Shown here one piece after another: positions 6,905 to 15,847 of a stretch of 27,422 nt of DNA. Source of the DNA: Anaerobacillus alkalidiazotrophicus (GTDB lineage Bacteria > Bacillota > Bacilli > Bacillales_H > Anaerobacillaceae). The stretch's first letter is position 1, and each line of letters starts with the position of its first letter. The notes beneath the pieces are model-generated. The model was not told where the DNA came from, did no database searches, and saw only the letters and a list, made by a program, of their open reading frames with translations. The position numbers and the translations under genes are program-made. Location: contig NZ_MLQS01000001.1 of NCBI RefSeq assembly GCF_001866055.1, positions 159,383 through 186,804 of the forward strand, in the 5' to 3' direction.

Positions 6905-8170
6905 TTAACTCATCCTCCTTTTCGGAAAAAGCCAAACTGAAACGAGAACGAGTAGGATGCTTAAGATGAAATTACTAATCAATCCAGATAGTGCACTACT
7001 TAATTCTCCACCTCTCATCACAAGTAAATAGGATTGTAACGCACTACCATTTGGGGTTAAGCTTCCTATTTTCCAAAGGCTTTCCGAAAAAATATTTACA
7101 GGTGTAAAACTCCCGCCTAAAAACGCCAGGATTGAAATAATTCCGCCAGAAAAAACATCAACTAATCTATTTGTTTCGAATTTGTAGCAAAGAGCTGTGA
7201 TCAATACACCTAATGAGCCTACTGCTGCACTAAGAATGACCGTGACAACCAAGAAGTTTACTAGACTTGGCCAATGAACATTGTAGAAAACAGCACTAAC
7301 TCCAAATATGACACATAATTGAATAAATGCGATCAATGAAGTGGAGGCCCATTTACTTAGCCCGTAATCCCAAGGCTTTATGTTTGCAAGAAGCATTCTG
7401 TCAAACACAAAGGTCTGTTTCTCAGTATAGGCATATCCCGCTGCGTAAGTGGCAGCATAAAGGACAAACATGACCGCCATTCCAATCGTATAATAGTCAA
7501 AGGATGTAACTGGTTTTAAATTTTCAAAATGAGTCATTGCACCTATGTTTTCAAATTGAAATTCGATAGGGGAATTTGATTGTTCAAGGTCAGCTCCCCC
7601 CTTTCCAAGAGCGGTATTTATGTTAAACTGACGATAAAATGACTCAATGATATCTGAAATAATATTTGCTTGAAAAGCTTCCTCTTCATTTAAATAGACT
7701 TCTAAAGCAAGTGGATCTTCCCCATCTAAAAACATTGCTTTCCACGTAGTTAACCGATAATCTTCAGGATAATGAACAATGGCGACTGTTTCCCCTGTAC
7801 TCTGTAAATCTTCTAAACTACGATTTTTTTCAAGCTTGATAAAATCTGAAAGTTCCTCTGTGAATACACGATCGACCAGCATTTCAGGGATAGATAGCTC
7901 TTCACTTAATTGAAGCAGAACTTCTTGCACTTCAATAGGAAGATTTATTTCTTCTAATAGTTTTTCAAATTCAATTCTTTGCTCATCATAATTCCCTTCA
8001 TCTACAACAGCGACATCAATAGTGAAATCCGATTGACTACCTTCAATCATGCCACGAAGAGAAAATCCAAGAATAGAAATTAATACGATCGGCATTAGTA
8101 CTAGGATCACTAACTCCTTACGATCGCGGAGTAGCTGCAGTAAGTCCTTTTTTAATAAATTCCAAAACAT
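6905..8170 (-). CDS. lnrM: ABC-2 type permease, LnrM-like
   Basis: This 421-residue ABC-2 permease has TM1 at ~23-44, an extended acidic extracytoplasmic loop to ~235, then a bundle of about five membrane spans. It is somewhat longer than the ~400 residues I recall for B. subtilis LnrM. It starts with ATG 15 bp after the ATPase gene, preceded by GAGGTGG, and its TAA abuts the next permease start. With that permease it should form the heterodimeric membrane channel powered by the ATPase at 8186-9121. Assignment rests on architecture and gene order rather than a diagnostic motif. Confidence 0.75.
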   Translation of the reverse strand: MFWNLLKKDLLQLLRDRKELVILVLMPIVLISILGFSLRGMIEGSQSDFTIDVAVVDEGNYDEQRIEFEKLLEEINLPIEVQEVLLQLSEELSIPEMLVDRVFTEELSDFIKLEKNRSLEDLQSTGETVAIVHYPEDYRLTTWKAMFLDGEDPLALEVYLNEEEAFQANIISDIIESFYRQFNINTALGKGGADLEQSNSPIEFQFENIGAMTHFENLKPVTSFDYYTIGMAVMFVLYAATYAAGYAYTEKQTFVFDRMLLANIKPWDYGLSKWASTSLIAFIQLCVIFGVSAVFYNVHWPSLVNFLVVTVILSAAVGSLGVLITALCYKFETNRLVDVFSGGIISILAFLGGSFTPVNIFSESLWKIGSLTPNGSALQSYLLVMRGGELSSALSGLISNFILSILLVLVSVWLFPKRRMS

Positions 8171-8185
8171 TTAAATACCACCTCT

Positions 8186-9121
8186 CTAATCACGAAGTTT
8201 TCGACCAGTAAGATGTAGAAATACATCTTCCAAACTTGGGGTCTGCAGTTCAAAAGATAGTAGTTTCGTCCCGGAATTTTTCGCTATTTCAATAATATCC
8301 TCCAACAATTGAGCTTTTTTGGGAGCAATTATCGAGATAATTTGGTTACTTATAGTAACAGATGAAATACCAGGGTATTTCCTTAATGATTGATAAAACA
8401 TCTCTGAATCCTCTTCTACTTTTATATCAACGGTCTGTTCTTGTGATAGAATTCCTTTGATTTCTTCTTTTGTCCCCGATACAATAATTTCGCCGCGATC
8501 CATAATGTATAGTCGGTCACAAAGATACTCGACTTCTTCCATGTAGTGACTTGTATAAAGTACCGTCATTTTTTTCTCGCGATTTAAATTACGAATCGTT
8601 TCAAGAATGTAATTCCGCGACTGTGGATCAATCCCAACTGTAGGTTCATCCATAATGATCATTTCAGGTTCATGAAGAAGTGCTACAGCTATGTTCAATC
8701 GGCGTTTCATCCCACCAGAATAAGTTTTAATTTGTTCATTTTGCCTTTCAGTTAAACCAACTAATTCAAGTATCTCTTGCACCTTCTCAGTTAGCTTTTT
8801 TCCTCTTAGCCCGTAAGCCCTACCGAAGAAATACATATTTTCTTTTGCTGTAAATTCTAAAAAGAGCGCGATATCCTGCGGCACGACACCAAGAATCGGA
8901 CGAATTTCGTTTGGGTTTTTTGCAACTGACTTCCCCTTTACGAGGATATCTCCACTTGTAGGTTTTATTAACGAAGAAATCATTGAAATAATTGTAGATT
9001 TACCAGCACCATTAGGACCGAGTAATCCAACAATTTCCCCCTTCTCGATAAATAAATTGACTCCCTTCACTGCTTCCACTTTTTTATAACTTTTGACTAA
9101 CTCAACGGCTTCAATCACCAT
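8186..9121 (-). CDS. lnrL: ABC exporter ATPase, LnrL-like
   Basis: This is the ATP-binding subunit of an ABC-2 exporter. Visible motifs are Walker A GPNGAGKS (35-42), Q-loop VPQD (Q82), signature YSGGMKRR (134-141), Walker B IIMDEP (155-160) and the H-loop histidine (H192, in YTSHYMEE). The C-terminal ~80 residues form the extension typical of drug-export ATPases. The length of 311 aa matches what I recall for B. subtilis LnrL. A GGGAGG ribosome binding site precedes the ATG. The gene opens a separate transcription unit, because a terminator (9243-9284) isolates it from the kinase/regulator pair, so its promoter should lie in ~9122-9240 and is the likely target of the response regulator. Confidence 0.85.
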   Translation of the reverse strand: MVIEAVELVKSYKKVEAVKGVNLFIEKGEIVGLLGPNGAGKSTIISMISSLIKPTSGDILVKGKSVAKNPNEIRPILGVVPQDIALFLEFTAKENMYFFGRAYGLRGKKLTEKVQEILELVGLTERQNEQIKTYSGGMKRRLNIAVALLHEPEMIIMDEPTVGIDPQSRNYILETIRNLNREKKMTVLYTSHYMEEVEYLCDRLYIMDRGEIIVSGTKEEIKGILSQEQTVDIKVEEDSEMFYQSLRKYPGISSVTISNQIISIIAPKKAQLLEDIIEIAKNSGTKLLSFELQTPSLEDVFLHLTGRKLRD

Positions 9122-9242
9122 TTATGCCTCCCTTCATACTTTAAAGACTTAGATATTCGACTCATATACAATGTTTTCTAACTGAGATTATTTTAATTGA
9201 TCTTCTTTTGAAAAAATAGTCCACTCCGTCACTAATAGCAGG

Positions 9243-9284
9243 AAAAACCATGACGGAAGTCACATCCACTTCGTCATGGTTTTT
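9243..9284 (-). terminator. rho-independent terminator between regulator gene and ABC genes
   Basis: A long stem pairs AAAAACCATGACG(G)AAGT (9243-9260) with ACTTCGTCATGGTTTTT (9268-9284). It has a single-base bulge and a 7-nt loop. It lies 17 bp beyond the response-regulator stop and separates the two-component operon from the exporter operon. The A/T flanks make it work on either strand. Confidence 0.85.
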
Positions 9285-9301
9285 CAAGAAGTCTATTTCA
9301 A

Positions 9302-9940
9302 TCACTTGATTAAATCATTTTTAACTGCAAAAATAGCTAACTGGGTCCGATCACGTAGCTCCAATTTATCTAATATATGACTAATATGGTTTTTTACTGT
9401 CCCTACAGATAAACAGAGTGATTTAGCTATTTCTTGATTGTTTCTTCCTTCACCAACTAGCTTTACAATCGAATATTCACGTTTCGTTAAAGGGATTTCA
9501 ACGTTTTGTTGTACCTCTTTTTTTAAAAGACGTGGTACAACTTTAGCTGCTACACTTTCGTCTAAAGTCATACCGCCCGTTAAGCAACTTTCAATTGCCG
9601 CAATAAGCCGGCTGCCGTCTGTATCCTTTAGCATATAACCGCATGCTCCATATTTCAGTGCTTCAATTGCATATTCATCATCATCAAAAGTTGTTAACAT
9701 GAGAATTTTTGCTTCTGGATGGCGTATTTTAATTTGCTTTGTCGCTTCTAGCCCATTCATCTTCGGCATTCGGATATCCATAACAACGATATCTATACTT
9801 TTTTCATCAAACAATCGCACAGCTTCTTCTCCATTTGATGCTTCAGAAACCACTTTAAAGTCTTCACGCTGTTCAATCATTAACTTTAGACCTTGTCTCA
9901 CTAAATGCTGATCCTCAACAAGTAAGATCTTCTTCATCAT
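9302..9940 (-). CDS. lnrK: NarL/FixJ-type response regulator, LnrK-like
   Basis: This 212-residue DNA-binding regulator has an N-terminal receiver domain with the acidic pocket near ED (9-10), phosphoacceptor Asp55 in VVMDIRMP and a conserved Lys in the MLKD segment (~104). A C-terminal LuxR-type helix-turn-helix spans ~150-208 (LTKREYSIV...NNQEIAKSL...VGTVKNH). Its ATG overlaps the TGA of the kinase gene, so the pair is translationally coupled and almost certainly cognate. The strong GGGAGGGAAG lies within the end of the kinase gene. By analogy with LnrK it should activate the downstream exporter genes. A start at the second ATG (9937) is also possible. Confidence 0.85.
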   Translation of the reverse strand: MMKKILLVEDQHLVRQGLKLMIEQREDFKVVSEASNGEEAVRLFDEKSIDIVVMDIRMPKMNGLEATKQIKIRHPEAKILMLTTFDDDEYAIEALKYGACGYMLKDTDGSRLIAAIESCLTGGMTLDESVAAKVVPRLLKKEVQQNVEIPLTKREYSIVKLVGEGRNNQEIAKSLCLSVGTVKNHISHILDKLELRDRTQLAIFAVKNDLIK

Positions 9941-11052
9941 CTTCCCTCCCTAATTGGAAAAGTTCCCGTTAAATAAAAGAATCCATTTATTTGATGAGCT
10001 ACTAACGTTCCGTCAATAGCTTCAAACCGTTCTCTTAGTCCAGATAAACCAAATCCTTCCTTAAATGGGGCATGATCATAAACACAGTTAGCAACCTCTA
10101 ATTTCATTGTATGATCACCTAATATTTGTAATGTTACTGTTACTTCTCTTGATTGTGCGTGTCGCATCGCATTCGTTAAGGATTCTTGAATAAAGCGATA
10201 AATGACTACATTTTGGTCATTTGTTAACGGAGCTGATAAAACTCCTTTTTTCGTCGTTAAATGAACACGGATATGAGTTTCAGATTCTAATTTTCGAATT
10301 AGCTGAAGAACAGAGCTCATCCCTCCTACACCATCAACCTGTAATACTTTTACAGCTTTTCTCGTTTCTTGTAGACTATCACGTGCCATTTCCTTCGCTT
10401 GTCTAACACCTTTTTTTTCCTTCTCACCAAACGAATGTTCAAGAATTTCTAAATGCATCATTAAAGCCGTTAATTTATGTCCAACAGAATCATGCATATC
10501 CCGTGCAATCCTTGTCCGTTCCTCAGATCTCGCGCTTTTTTCCACTTCAAATGCTTGACGCTTTAATACTCTATATTCTTTAAACATTTCAGTATATAAT
10601 TCTTCTTTCTCGTTAAGATCATTCAACCTGTTATACATGTACCATGAACTTGGAGCAATAAGAGAAACAAGGATCATGTGGTAGACTATCAAAAAATTTA
10701 ATCCCGAAAAAAAATAAGGAAAAAAACTAATCAGTAGAGTTAAACCAATAAAAAATTGCCCTTGTTTATTTTTAATAAATATAGAAGGTTCAGCTAATAA
10801 AAAATAATAAATAAACCAAGCAGAAATTGATTGAACTCCTAAATAACCGATATGTATTACTAAATATATTACTAGCAGTAGGATATGGCTGAAAAGTTTT
10901 TGTTGCATGATTGGTCTAATAAAATAGATAAGAAAAAAAGAACCTAATAAAAACATAAACCCTGCTTCACCTATTAAAACATCCCAATACTCAAATAAGA
11001 CCATAATCCAAATAGATAATAAAGCAGTGATTCTCCATAGAAAATTTGCCAC
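9937..11052 (-). CDS. lnrJ: NarL-type sensor histidine kinase, LnrJ-like
   Basis: This 371-residue membrane kinase has five or six short hydrophobic spans in residues 1-140 with almost no extracytoplasmic loop, an intramembrane-sensing layout. A coiled linker (~145-178) follows, then a HisKA_3 box EERTRIARDMHDSVGHKL with phospho-His187, an N-box (ESLTNAMRHA) and a glycine-rich lid (GFGLSGLRERF). Lack of a sensor domain suggests it detects membrane stress or the drug in the bilayer, which fits linearmycins acting on membranes. It starts with GTG at 11052; the upstream AAGAAG is a weak ribosome binding site, and TATAAT lies ~35 bp upstream. It overlaps the regulator gene by 4 bp. Confidence 0.85.
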   Translation of the reverse strand: MANFLWRITALLSIWIMVLFEYWDVLIGEAGFMFLLGSFFLIYFIRPIMQQKLFSHILLLVIYLVIHIGYLGVQSISAWFIYYFLLAEPSIFIKNKQGQFFIGLTLLISFFPYFFSGLNFLIVYHMILVSLIAPSSWYMYNRLNDLNEKEELYTEMFKEYRVLKRQAFEVEKSARSEERTRIARDMHDSVGHKLTALMMHLEILEHSFGEKEKKGVRQAKEMARDSLQETRKAVKVLQVDGVGGMSSVLQLIRKLESETHIRVHLTTKKGVLSAPLTNDQNVVIYRFIQESLTNAMRHAQSREVTVTLQILGDHTMKLEVANCVYDHAPFKEGFGLSGLRERFEAIDGTLVAHQINGFFYLTGTFPIREGR

Positions 11053-11198
11053 ATTTATTCAACTTCTTTCTGTATTCTTCTTTCATTATACACAACTCAT
11101 TAACGAACATTTCTAAAAATATGAAATATTCTATGAGATATCTTCAACGATTGTATACTATTTGAACTCGAGCACGTATTAACGATTTTCGTAATAAG

Positions 11199-11336
11199 GC
11201 CCACTTTTCAGAGAACTCGTTCTAGCTTCGCTAGAACATCGGAAATTCAGATGGAGTCTCAACTCCACCTGAATGGACGTTCCCACCTACGCTACGCTTA
11301 GAGGTGGGGGTCTTACTTGCCCCTTAAGAGTGGGAT
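11199..11336. repeat. dispersed repeat family A, three-hairpin copy
   Basis: Three consecutive hairpins lie here: 11219-11226 with 11230-11237 (GTTCTAGC/GCTAGAAC), 11245-11257 with 11262-11274 (one mismatch), and 11282-11288 with 11302-11308 (CCCACCT/AGGTGGG). They are followed by CTTACTTGCCCCTTAAGAGTGGGAT, the family-A end. There is no coding capacity. The stem-loop series followed by a fixed end resembles the structured right end of IS200/IS605-type elements, but no tnpA or tnpB gene or fragment was seen nearby. Confidence 0.55.
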
Positions 11337-11343
11337 AAACAAA

Positions 11344-11382
11344 AGAAATACTCGAGAGTTACAGCTACTCTCGAGTATTTCT
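11344..11382 (-). terminator. rho-independent terminator for the diguanylate cyclase gene
   Basis: A perfect 16-bp stem, AGAAATACTCGAGAGT at 11344-11359 and ACTCTCGAGTATTTCT at 11367-11382, has a 7-nt loop. Read on the minus strand it is followed by TTTGTTT. It lies ~90 bp past the stop codon at 11473, with a family-A repeat in between. Confidence 0.75.
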
Positions 11383-11395
11383 GTTTATATTTACT

Positions 11396-11449
11396 ATAAA
11401 GCTGAACTTCAATCAGTGGGGGGCTTACTGCACCTTAAGAGTGGGATAA
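11396..11449. repeat. dispersed repeat family A, short copy
   Basis: This ~54-bp copy starts ATAAAGCTGAACTTCAATCA, continues through a G-run and ends CACCTTAAGAGTGGGATAA. It is nearly identical over its whole length to 24256-24307. It lies between the cyclase stop codon and its probable terminator. Confidence 0.65.
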
Positions 11450-11472
11450 AAACTACAGCTAATGTTAGTCCA

Positions 11473-13527
11473 CTATTTTTCCTCAAAGAATTTTACGATA
11501 TTCCGCCCACTACTTTTGGCATCATATAATGCCTGATCTGCTTTTTCAATTAACTCTTTAAAACTAGTTCGTTTGTCCGGAATTGTCGTAGCAAACCCGA
11601 CACTTACCGTGACAAACTCACTTACCTTAGAAGTAGAATGTGCGATTTGTAAATTTACAATTTCTTTTCGAACTCTTTCAGAGACACAGCCTGCTCCCTC
11701 TACATTTGTTTCTGCTAATATAATAATAAATTCTTCACCGCCATATCGGGCTACTAAATCTCCTGGTCTTTTCAATATATTTTCCACAGTTCTTGAAATG
11801 TTTTTTAAACACTCATCACCCTCTTGGTGACCGTACGTATCATTATAAGCCTTAAAGAAGTCTATATCAAAAAGAATGATAGATAACGGTTTTCCATTTC
11901 TGGCATGTCTCTGCCACTCTTTTTTGCAAGTTTCATCAAAATGACGCCGGTTTGCTATTTCGGTTAACCCATCTTTTCTGGAGAGTTCGTCGAGCTTCCT
12001 ATTTGCTTCTTGGAGTTTATTTTCTGAAATTGTCCTTTCGGTAATATCTGAGATTGCCGCAACAACTGTAGTTATATTATGATCTTTGTCAAACAAAGGG
12101 GAAGCATTAATAGAAACAATAACTCGTTCTCCATCATTTTTAGTTAGGCCATGAACAATATTGTGTACTACCTTTCCTGTTTTCATTACTTGAAAAAATG
12201 GTAACTCTTCATCTAGAAATTCTCCTCCATCAAGAGAGGTTATGCGCCATTGTGGATCATTATAATAGCGTTTCGTAATTTCATCCAAACTAATGTGCAG
12301 TATTTTCTTTGCTGTACTATTTGCAAAAGTAATTTTCCCTTTGTTATCCAAGACAACTACACCACTCGGTATCGTTTCTACGATTAGACTTAAATAATCT
12401 TTGCTGTCTCTTAGTTTTTCTTCAGAAGCTTCTAAATCAAGAATGGTCGTTCTAACTGTGACTGCCATTTCGTTAAATACATCACAAAGCTTTCGAAACT
12501 CTTCCGGACTTTGCTTTATCACATCCTTATCAATTTGCGTAACATAATTTTTGCTACTAATTAGTTGCGCTCCATTTAATACATAATCAATCGATTGAGA
12601 AATCTTTTTATAAACGACGACTATGAAAATATACGCGATTACTAAAATCGTTACGCTAATAAATATTGTGTAAAACATCATACGATAGAAAGAAGTAAAT
12701 ACTTCACTTTTTTTAATTTCACCAATTATTAACCAATTACCGTTATTTGCCCATTTATATGTTCCTAATACTGTTTCATCTTGATAGTTTTTATAATAAT
12801 TAACAACCTCATTATTTTGTGCTTTTTGTAAAAGCTCATAAGGAATTTGTATTTTATCACTTTGTTCCTCAAATAGTTCAACACTCTTTAAGCTATTTCG
12901 TCTATTAGTAATTAATGTGCCATCTTTATCAACTATAAAGGTTTCTCCAGTATTACCTATCTCAAGTCGGTTCATTAATTCATCAAGGGTATCTAATACT
13001 ACAGTACCTAAAACTAAACCTTGGAAATTATCACTTTGATTATAAATAGGTGCAGAGAAGACAATTATATTAGCCCCTGTGATGCGGCCAGTAAGGACAT
13101 CAGAAATGTGTTCATTCCCTTTTTTCCCCTCGATAAAATACTCCCGATCAGAAACATCCGTATACGGTACCTCTTCAATACTCGTATCATATTCGGCAAT
13201 ACCTTCCATGTTCACATACAATAGTGAGGTGAAATCTACATTATTCTCAACAAACGTGCGAAAATAAGGCTTCATATTTTCTTTATCAACCGCTTTTACA
13301 ACCGGAGAAAAAGCTAGCGTTCGAATATCGTTTGCTCTTTCTTCTAACCACTTTTCTATAAATAAATGTTGAAGGGCAATGACATTTTCTAAACTTTCAG
13401 CTGTTTCTCTTTCGTGTTTCTTTTTATCCATTGATAATGGAAGAAAACTATGAAATGCGATTAGTATAATAAGCAAGAAAACGCCAACTTCAAATAACCG
13501 CTTTAAAGATACATTATTTGAAAACAC
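11473..13527 (-). CDS. membrane diguanylate cyclase (dCache-HAMP-PAS-GGDEF)
   Basis: Predicted c-di-GMP synthase with both extracellular and cytoplasmic sensing. From the chosen start, residues run: TM1 ~15-31, extracytoplasmic dCache-like domain ~36-283 (with DVSDREYF), TM2 ~284-306, HAMP ~307-365, PAS ~375-495, GGDEF ~512-680. The active-site motif is an intact GGEEF (596-600). RPGD lies exactly five residues upstream (587-590), the canonical RxxD product-inhibition site, so activity with feedback control is expected. The open frame extends to an ATG at 13680 without a ribosome binding site. AGGAGG six bases before the GTG at 13527 fixes the start, giving 684 aa. The signal is unknown. It could oppose the phosphodiesterase at 559-2898. 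Confidence 0.9.
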   Translation of the reverse strand: MFSNNVSLKRLFEVGVFLLIILIAFHSFLPLSMDKKKHERETAESLENVIALQHLFIEKWLEERANDIRTLAFSPVVKAVDKENMKPYFRTFVENNVDFTSLLYVNMEGIAEYDTSIEEVPYTDVSDREYFIEGKKGNEHISDVLTGRITGANIIVFSAPIYNQSDNFQGLVLGTVVLDTLDELMNRLEIGNTGETFIVDKDGTLITNRRNSLKSVELFEEQSDKIQIPYELLQKAQNNEVVNYYKNYQDETVLGTYKWANNGNWLIIGEIKKSEVFTSFYRMMFYTIFISVTILVIAYIFIVVVYKKISQSIDYVLNGAQLISSKNYVTQIDKDVIKQSPEEFRKLCDVFNEMAVTVRTTILDLEASEEKLRDSKDYLSLIVETIPSGVVVLDNKGKITFANSTAKKILHISLDEITKRYYNDPQWRITSLDGGEFLDEELPFFQVMKTGKVVHNIVHGLTKNDGERVIVSINASPLFDKDHNITTVVAAISDITERTISENKLQEANRKLDELSRKDGLTEIANRRHFDETCKKEWQRHARNGKPLSIILFDIDFFKAYNDTYGHQEGDECLKNISRTVENILKRPGDLVARYGGEEFIIILAETNVEGAGCVSERVRKEIVNLQIAHSTSKVSEFVTVSVGFATTIPDKRTSFKELIEKADQALYDAKSSGRNIVKFFEEK

Positions 13528-13907
13528 ATTATTCCTCCTAACTAATGTAAATAGCGTTCGAAAATTGATATATTTTGTCGAATTAAAAGTTTGCATAAAA
13601 AATAGAGGGCACAAGTTACTCTTAGTATTTTGTGTAACTTTTTTATAGTATGTGCCGCACTTTGAAATGAAACTATACATTTTTAAAGCATTAGATAATA
13701 CAATTGATAAACTAGATATTGCATATTAGTAGCATAAAATTTTGTTTTATGATATTCATAAACATAGTTTAATTTTATCACACTTCCAAAATTTATTGAC
13801 AATATATTAACCAAGTAAGTTGATTAAACATTTCTATCTATTTAGAATTTTTAAGTATTCGTGTAACATTAAGGGATGAAGAAAATTTAGGAATTGAGGT
13901 TTACTAT
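13528..13907. other. divergent intergenic region, no gene seen
   Basis: About 380 bp of AT-rich DNA lie between the divergent cyclase and EamA-type genes. A TTGACA hexamer at 13796-13801 points toward the transporter, but no good -10 sits at 17 bp. An imperfect two-part palindrome (GGCACA...TGTGCC with AAGTTAC...GTAACTT inside, ~13608-13655) lies upstream of the cyclase start and could be an operator or leader structure. Confidence 0.35.
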
Positions 13908-14852
13908 ATGAACAAAATCTTAAAACAATCTCCCATTTTACTACTTATACTAGCTACAATGATATGGGGTGGAAATTTTGTAATTGGTCGGGCAATTGTT
14001 GATGAGCTGCCACCTTTCACACTAGCTTTTTGGCGTTGGGTTGTTGCTGCGTTTGTATTCATTCCCTTCGTTTGGAAAGAAATAGTCGATAAAAAAGAAA
14101 TTTTGCTAGCAAATGTAAAGTTTTTATTTTTAATGGCTTTAACAGGAGTAGCTGGGTTCAATACCTTATTATATGTAGGACTTCATTATACGACATCCAT
14201 AAATGCATCACTAGTTAATACGACAGCCCCTTTGATGATTGCTACATTTTCCTATTTTTTATTAAAAGAAAAGCTCAAGAGAAATCAACTACTTGGAATC
14301 ATTCTTTCTTTCTCTGGAGTCATGGTTATTTTTTCGCAAGGATCATTAGAAGTTCTACTAACTTTATCCTTTAATATAGGGGATGTTATCGTCATTATCG
14401 CAGTCATTCTATGGGCACTCTATTCGGTTACGATAAAGTATCATTCTAACAGGCTACCTCCACTTAGTTCTTTCGCTGCTTCTTTAGTCATCGGTACATT
14501 TATTTTATTCCCTTTTTTCTTATGGGAAAACGTAATTGTTACTAAGGAAACTGTCTGGAGCATTAAATCCTTTGGGACAATCAGTTATGTAGGTATCCTT
14601 GCTTCCATCGTAGCTTTCCTTGCTTGGAATAGTGCAGTTAGTCAAATTGGCCCTGGAAAAGCCGGCATCTTCCTTCCACTCATTCCTGTTTTCACCACCG
14701 TTTTTGCAATAATTTTTCTAGGTGAAAGATTAGTTTGGTTTCAAGTTTTCGGCGGTCTTATGGCTGTTTTAGGTATTTATCTTGCAACTCGAACGAGAGA
14801 AGGCAGCAAAAAAAGAGAGTATATCTCAAAAGCGGAACAACAAATTAGTTAA
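13908..14852 (+). CDS. EamA/DMT-superfamily transporter
   Basis: This 314-residue membrane protein has ten predicted spans made of two homologous EamA repeats (~10-140 and ~155-292). The first repeat has WGGNFVIGRAIVDELPP, and the second has the typical ILASIVAFLAWNSAV and GERLVW segments. Family members are drug/metabolite exporters or uptake systems; the substrate cannot be inferred here. The ATG at 13908 follows GAGG at about 8 nt. The BtuF-like gene follows after 90 bp on the same strand, so the two may be co-transcribed, but there is no functional link beyond position. Confidence 0.85.
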   Translation: MNKILKQSPILLLILATMIWGGNFVIGRAIVDELPPFTLAFWRWVVAAFVFIPFVWKEIVDKKEILLANVKFLFLMALTGVAGFNTLLYVGLHYTTSINASLVNTTAPLMIATFSYFLLKEKLKRNQLLGIILSFSGVMVIFSQGSLEVLLTLSFNIGDVIVIIAVILWALYSVTIKYHSNRLPPLSSFAASLVIGTFILFPFFLWENVIVTKETVWSIKSFGTISYVGILASIVAFLAWNSAVSQIGPGKAGIFLPLIPVFTTVFAIIFLGERLVWFQVFGGLMAVLGIYLATRTREGSKKREYISKAEQQIS

Positions 14853-14942
14853 TCTTCTTACTATAATAAAAAGACGGGAGGTTTATGTAGAATAGTAGGA
14901 AGTTAGTATTTTCTAAATTAACAGAATATAGGAGTGTAAACA

Positions 14943-15761
14943 TTGAAAATAATATCAATTTGTCCAAGTAACACCGAATTATTACTATACTTAGGTCTAA
15001 CTTCTTCAATAGTAGGAGTCGATGACTTTTCAGATTTACCAGAAGAAATGACCGAGTTACCAAGGTTAGGGCCCGATTTAAAAATAGACATGGAAAAAGT
15101 AGAAGCTCTGCAACCAGATTTAGTTATAGCGTCTCTCTCTGTACCAGGGATGGAACGAAATATCGAAGAGTTAGAGGAACGGAAACTCCCTTATATTATT
15201 GTCCCTAATCCCAAAACGTTATCCCAGGTTGGCGAAAGTTTATTATTTGTTGGAAAAGCAACAAATACATACGAAAGGGCACAAGAACTATTCAAAAAAT
15301 ATAACTCTATAATTGAACAATATCGCTCTTTAAGAAAACAAGTGACTGTGCCTAAATCCCTGTATTGGGAGTGGTGGGCCAAACCGATTTTCACCCCTGG
15401 TGCTAACAATTGGTTAACCGAAATAAGCGAACTAGCCGGTGGTAAAAATGTGTTTGATGAATACAATCAAGAGAGTGTAAAAACAGACTGGGAAGATGTA
15501 AGAAAAAGAAATCCTGATGTCATTTGTGTTGCCTGGGTAGGCGTACAAAAGGGAAAAGTTAATCCGAAGGTTATTCTAAAACGTCCTGAGTGGGAACAAA
15601 TGGATGCGATTAAAAACCAACAATTATATATATTAGAAGAGCATTTGTTTTGTCGACCATCACCGCGTTTATTAGTTGGATTGAATAAGATCGCCAATAT
15701 TCTCCATCCCCATATATATCCTGATTATAACGACCATATCGACCCATTGTTAGGAGAATAA
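14943..15761 (+). CDS. cytoplasmic BtuF-like corrinoid-binding protein
   Basis: This 272-residue protein has the periplasmic-binding fold of the BtuF/FepB class: an N-terminal CPSNTELLLYLG segment, a GPDLKIDMEKVEALQPDLV helix-to-domain segment, and the C-terminal RPSPRLLVGLNKIANILHP motif typical of cobalamin-binding proteins. It has no signal peptide or lipobox, and an in-frame stop lies one codon before the TTG start, so an exported form is excluded by sequence. AGGAG precedes the TTG at 8 nt. It is convergent with the B12 operon and shares its terminator. It may bind or buffer corrinoids in the cytoplasm, but no biochemical role is established for this type as far as I know. Confidence 0.75.
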   Translation: MKIISICPSNTELLLYLGLTSSIVGVDDFSDLPEEMTELPRLGPDLKIDMEKVEALQPDLVIASLSVPGMERNIEELEERKLPYIIVPNPKTLSQVGESLLFVGKATNTYERAQELFKKYNSIIEQYRSLRKQVTVPKSLYWEWWAKPIFTPGANNWLTEISELAGGKNVFDEYNQESVKTDWEDVRKRNPDVICVAWVGVQKGKVNPKVILKRPEWEQMDAIKNQQLYILEEHLFCRPSPRLLVGLNKIANILHPHIYPDYNDHIDPLLGE

Positions 15762-15766
15762 ACCCC

Positions 15767-15804
15767 AAAAAATCCCACCTATAACGGGTTTAGGTGGGAT
15801 TTTT
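15767..15804. terminator. bidirectional terminator between btuF-like gene and B12 operon
   Basis: Arms AAATCCCACCT and AGGTGGGATTT form a perfect stem flanked by A- and T-runs on both sides, with an 11-nt loop. It lies 5 bp after the plus-strand stop and 44 bp after the minus-strand operon end, so it can serve both converging units. Confidence 0.9.
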
Positions 15805-15847
15805 ACACATGAATAGATCGCGACTCAATTATTCACTTTGCTACGGA

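Noticed and set aside
11573..11830. 85-codon plus-strand frame opposite the GGDEF domain
   Set aside because: Antisense shadow of the conserved GGDEF coding sequence, without a ribosome binding site.
14870..14905. GGGAGG followed by ATG TAG before the BtuF-like gene, possibly a start-stop regulatory ORF
   Set aside because: Spacing of the ribosome binding site to the ATG is too short, and a better site (AGGAG) serves the gene at 14943; probably coincidence.
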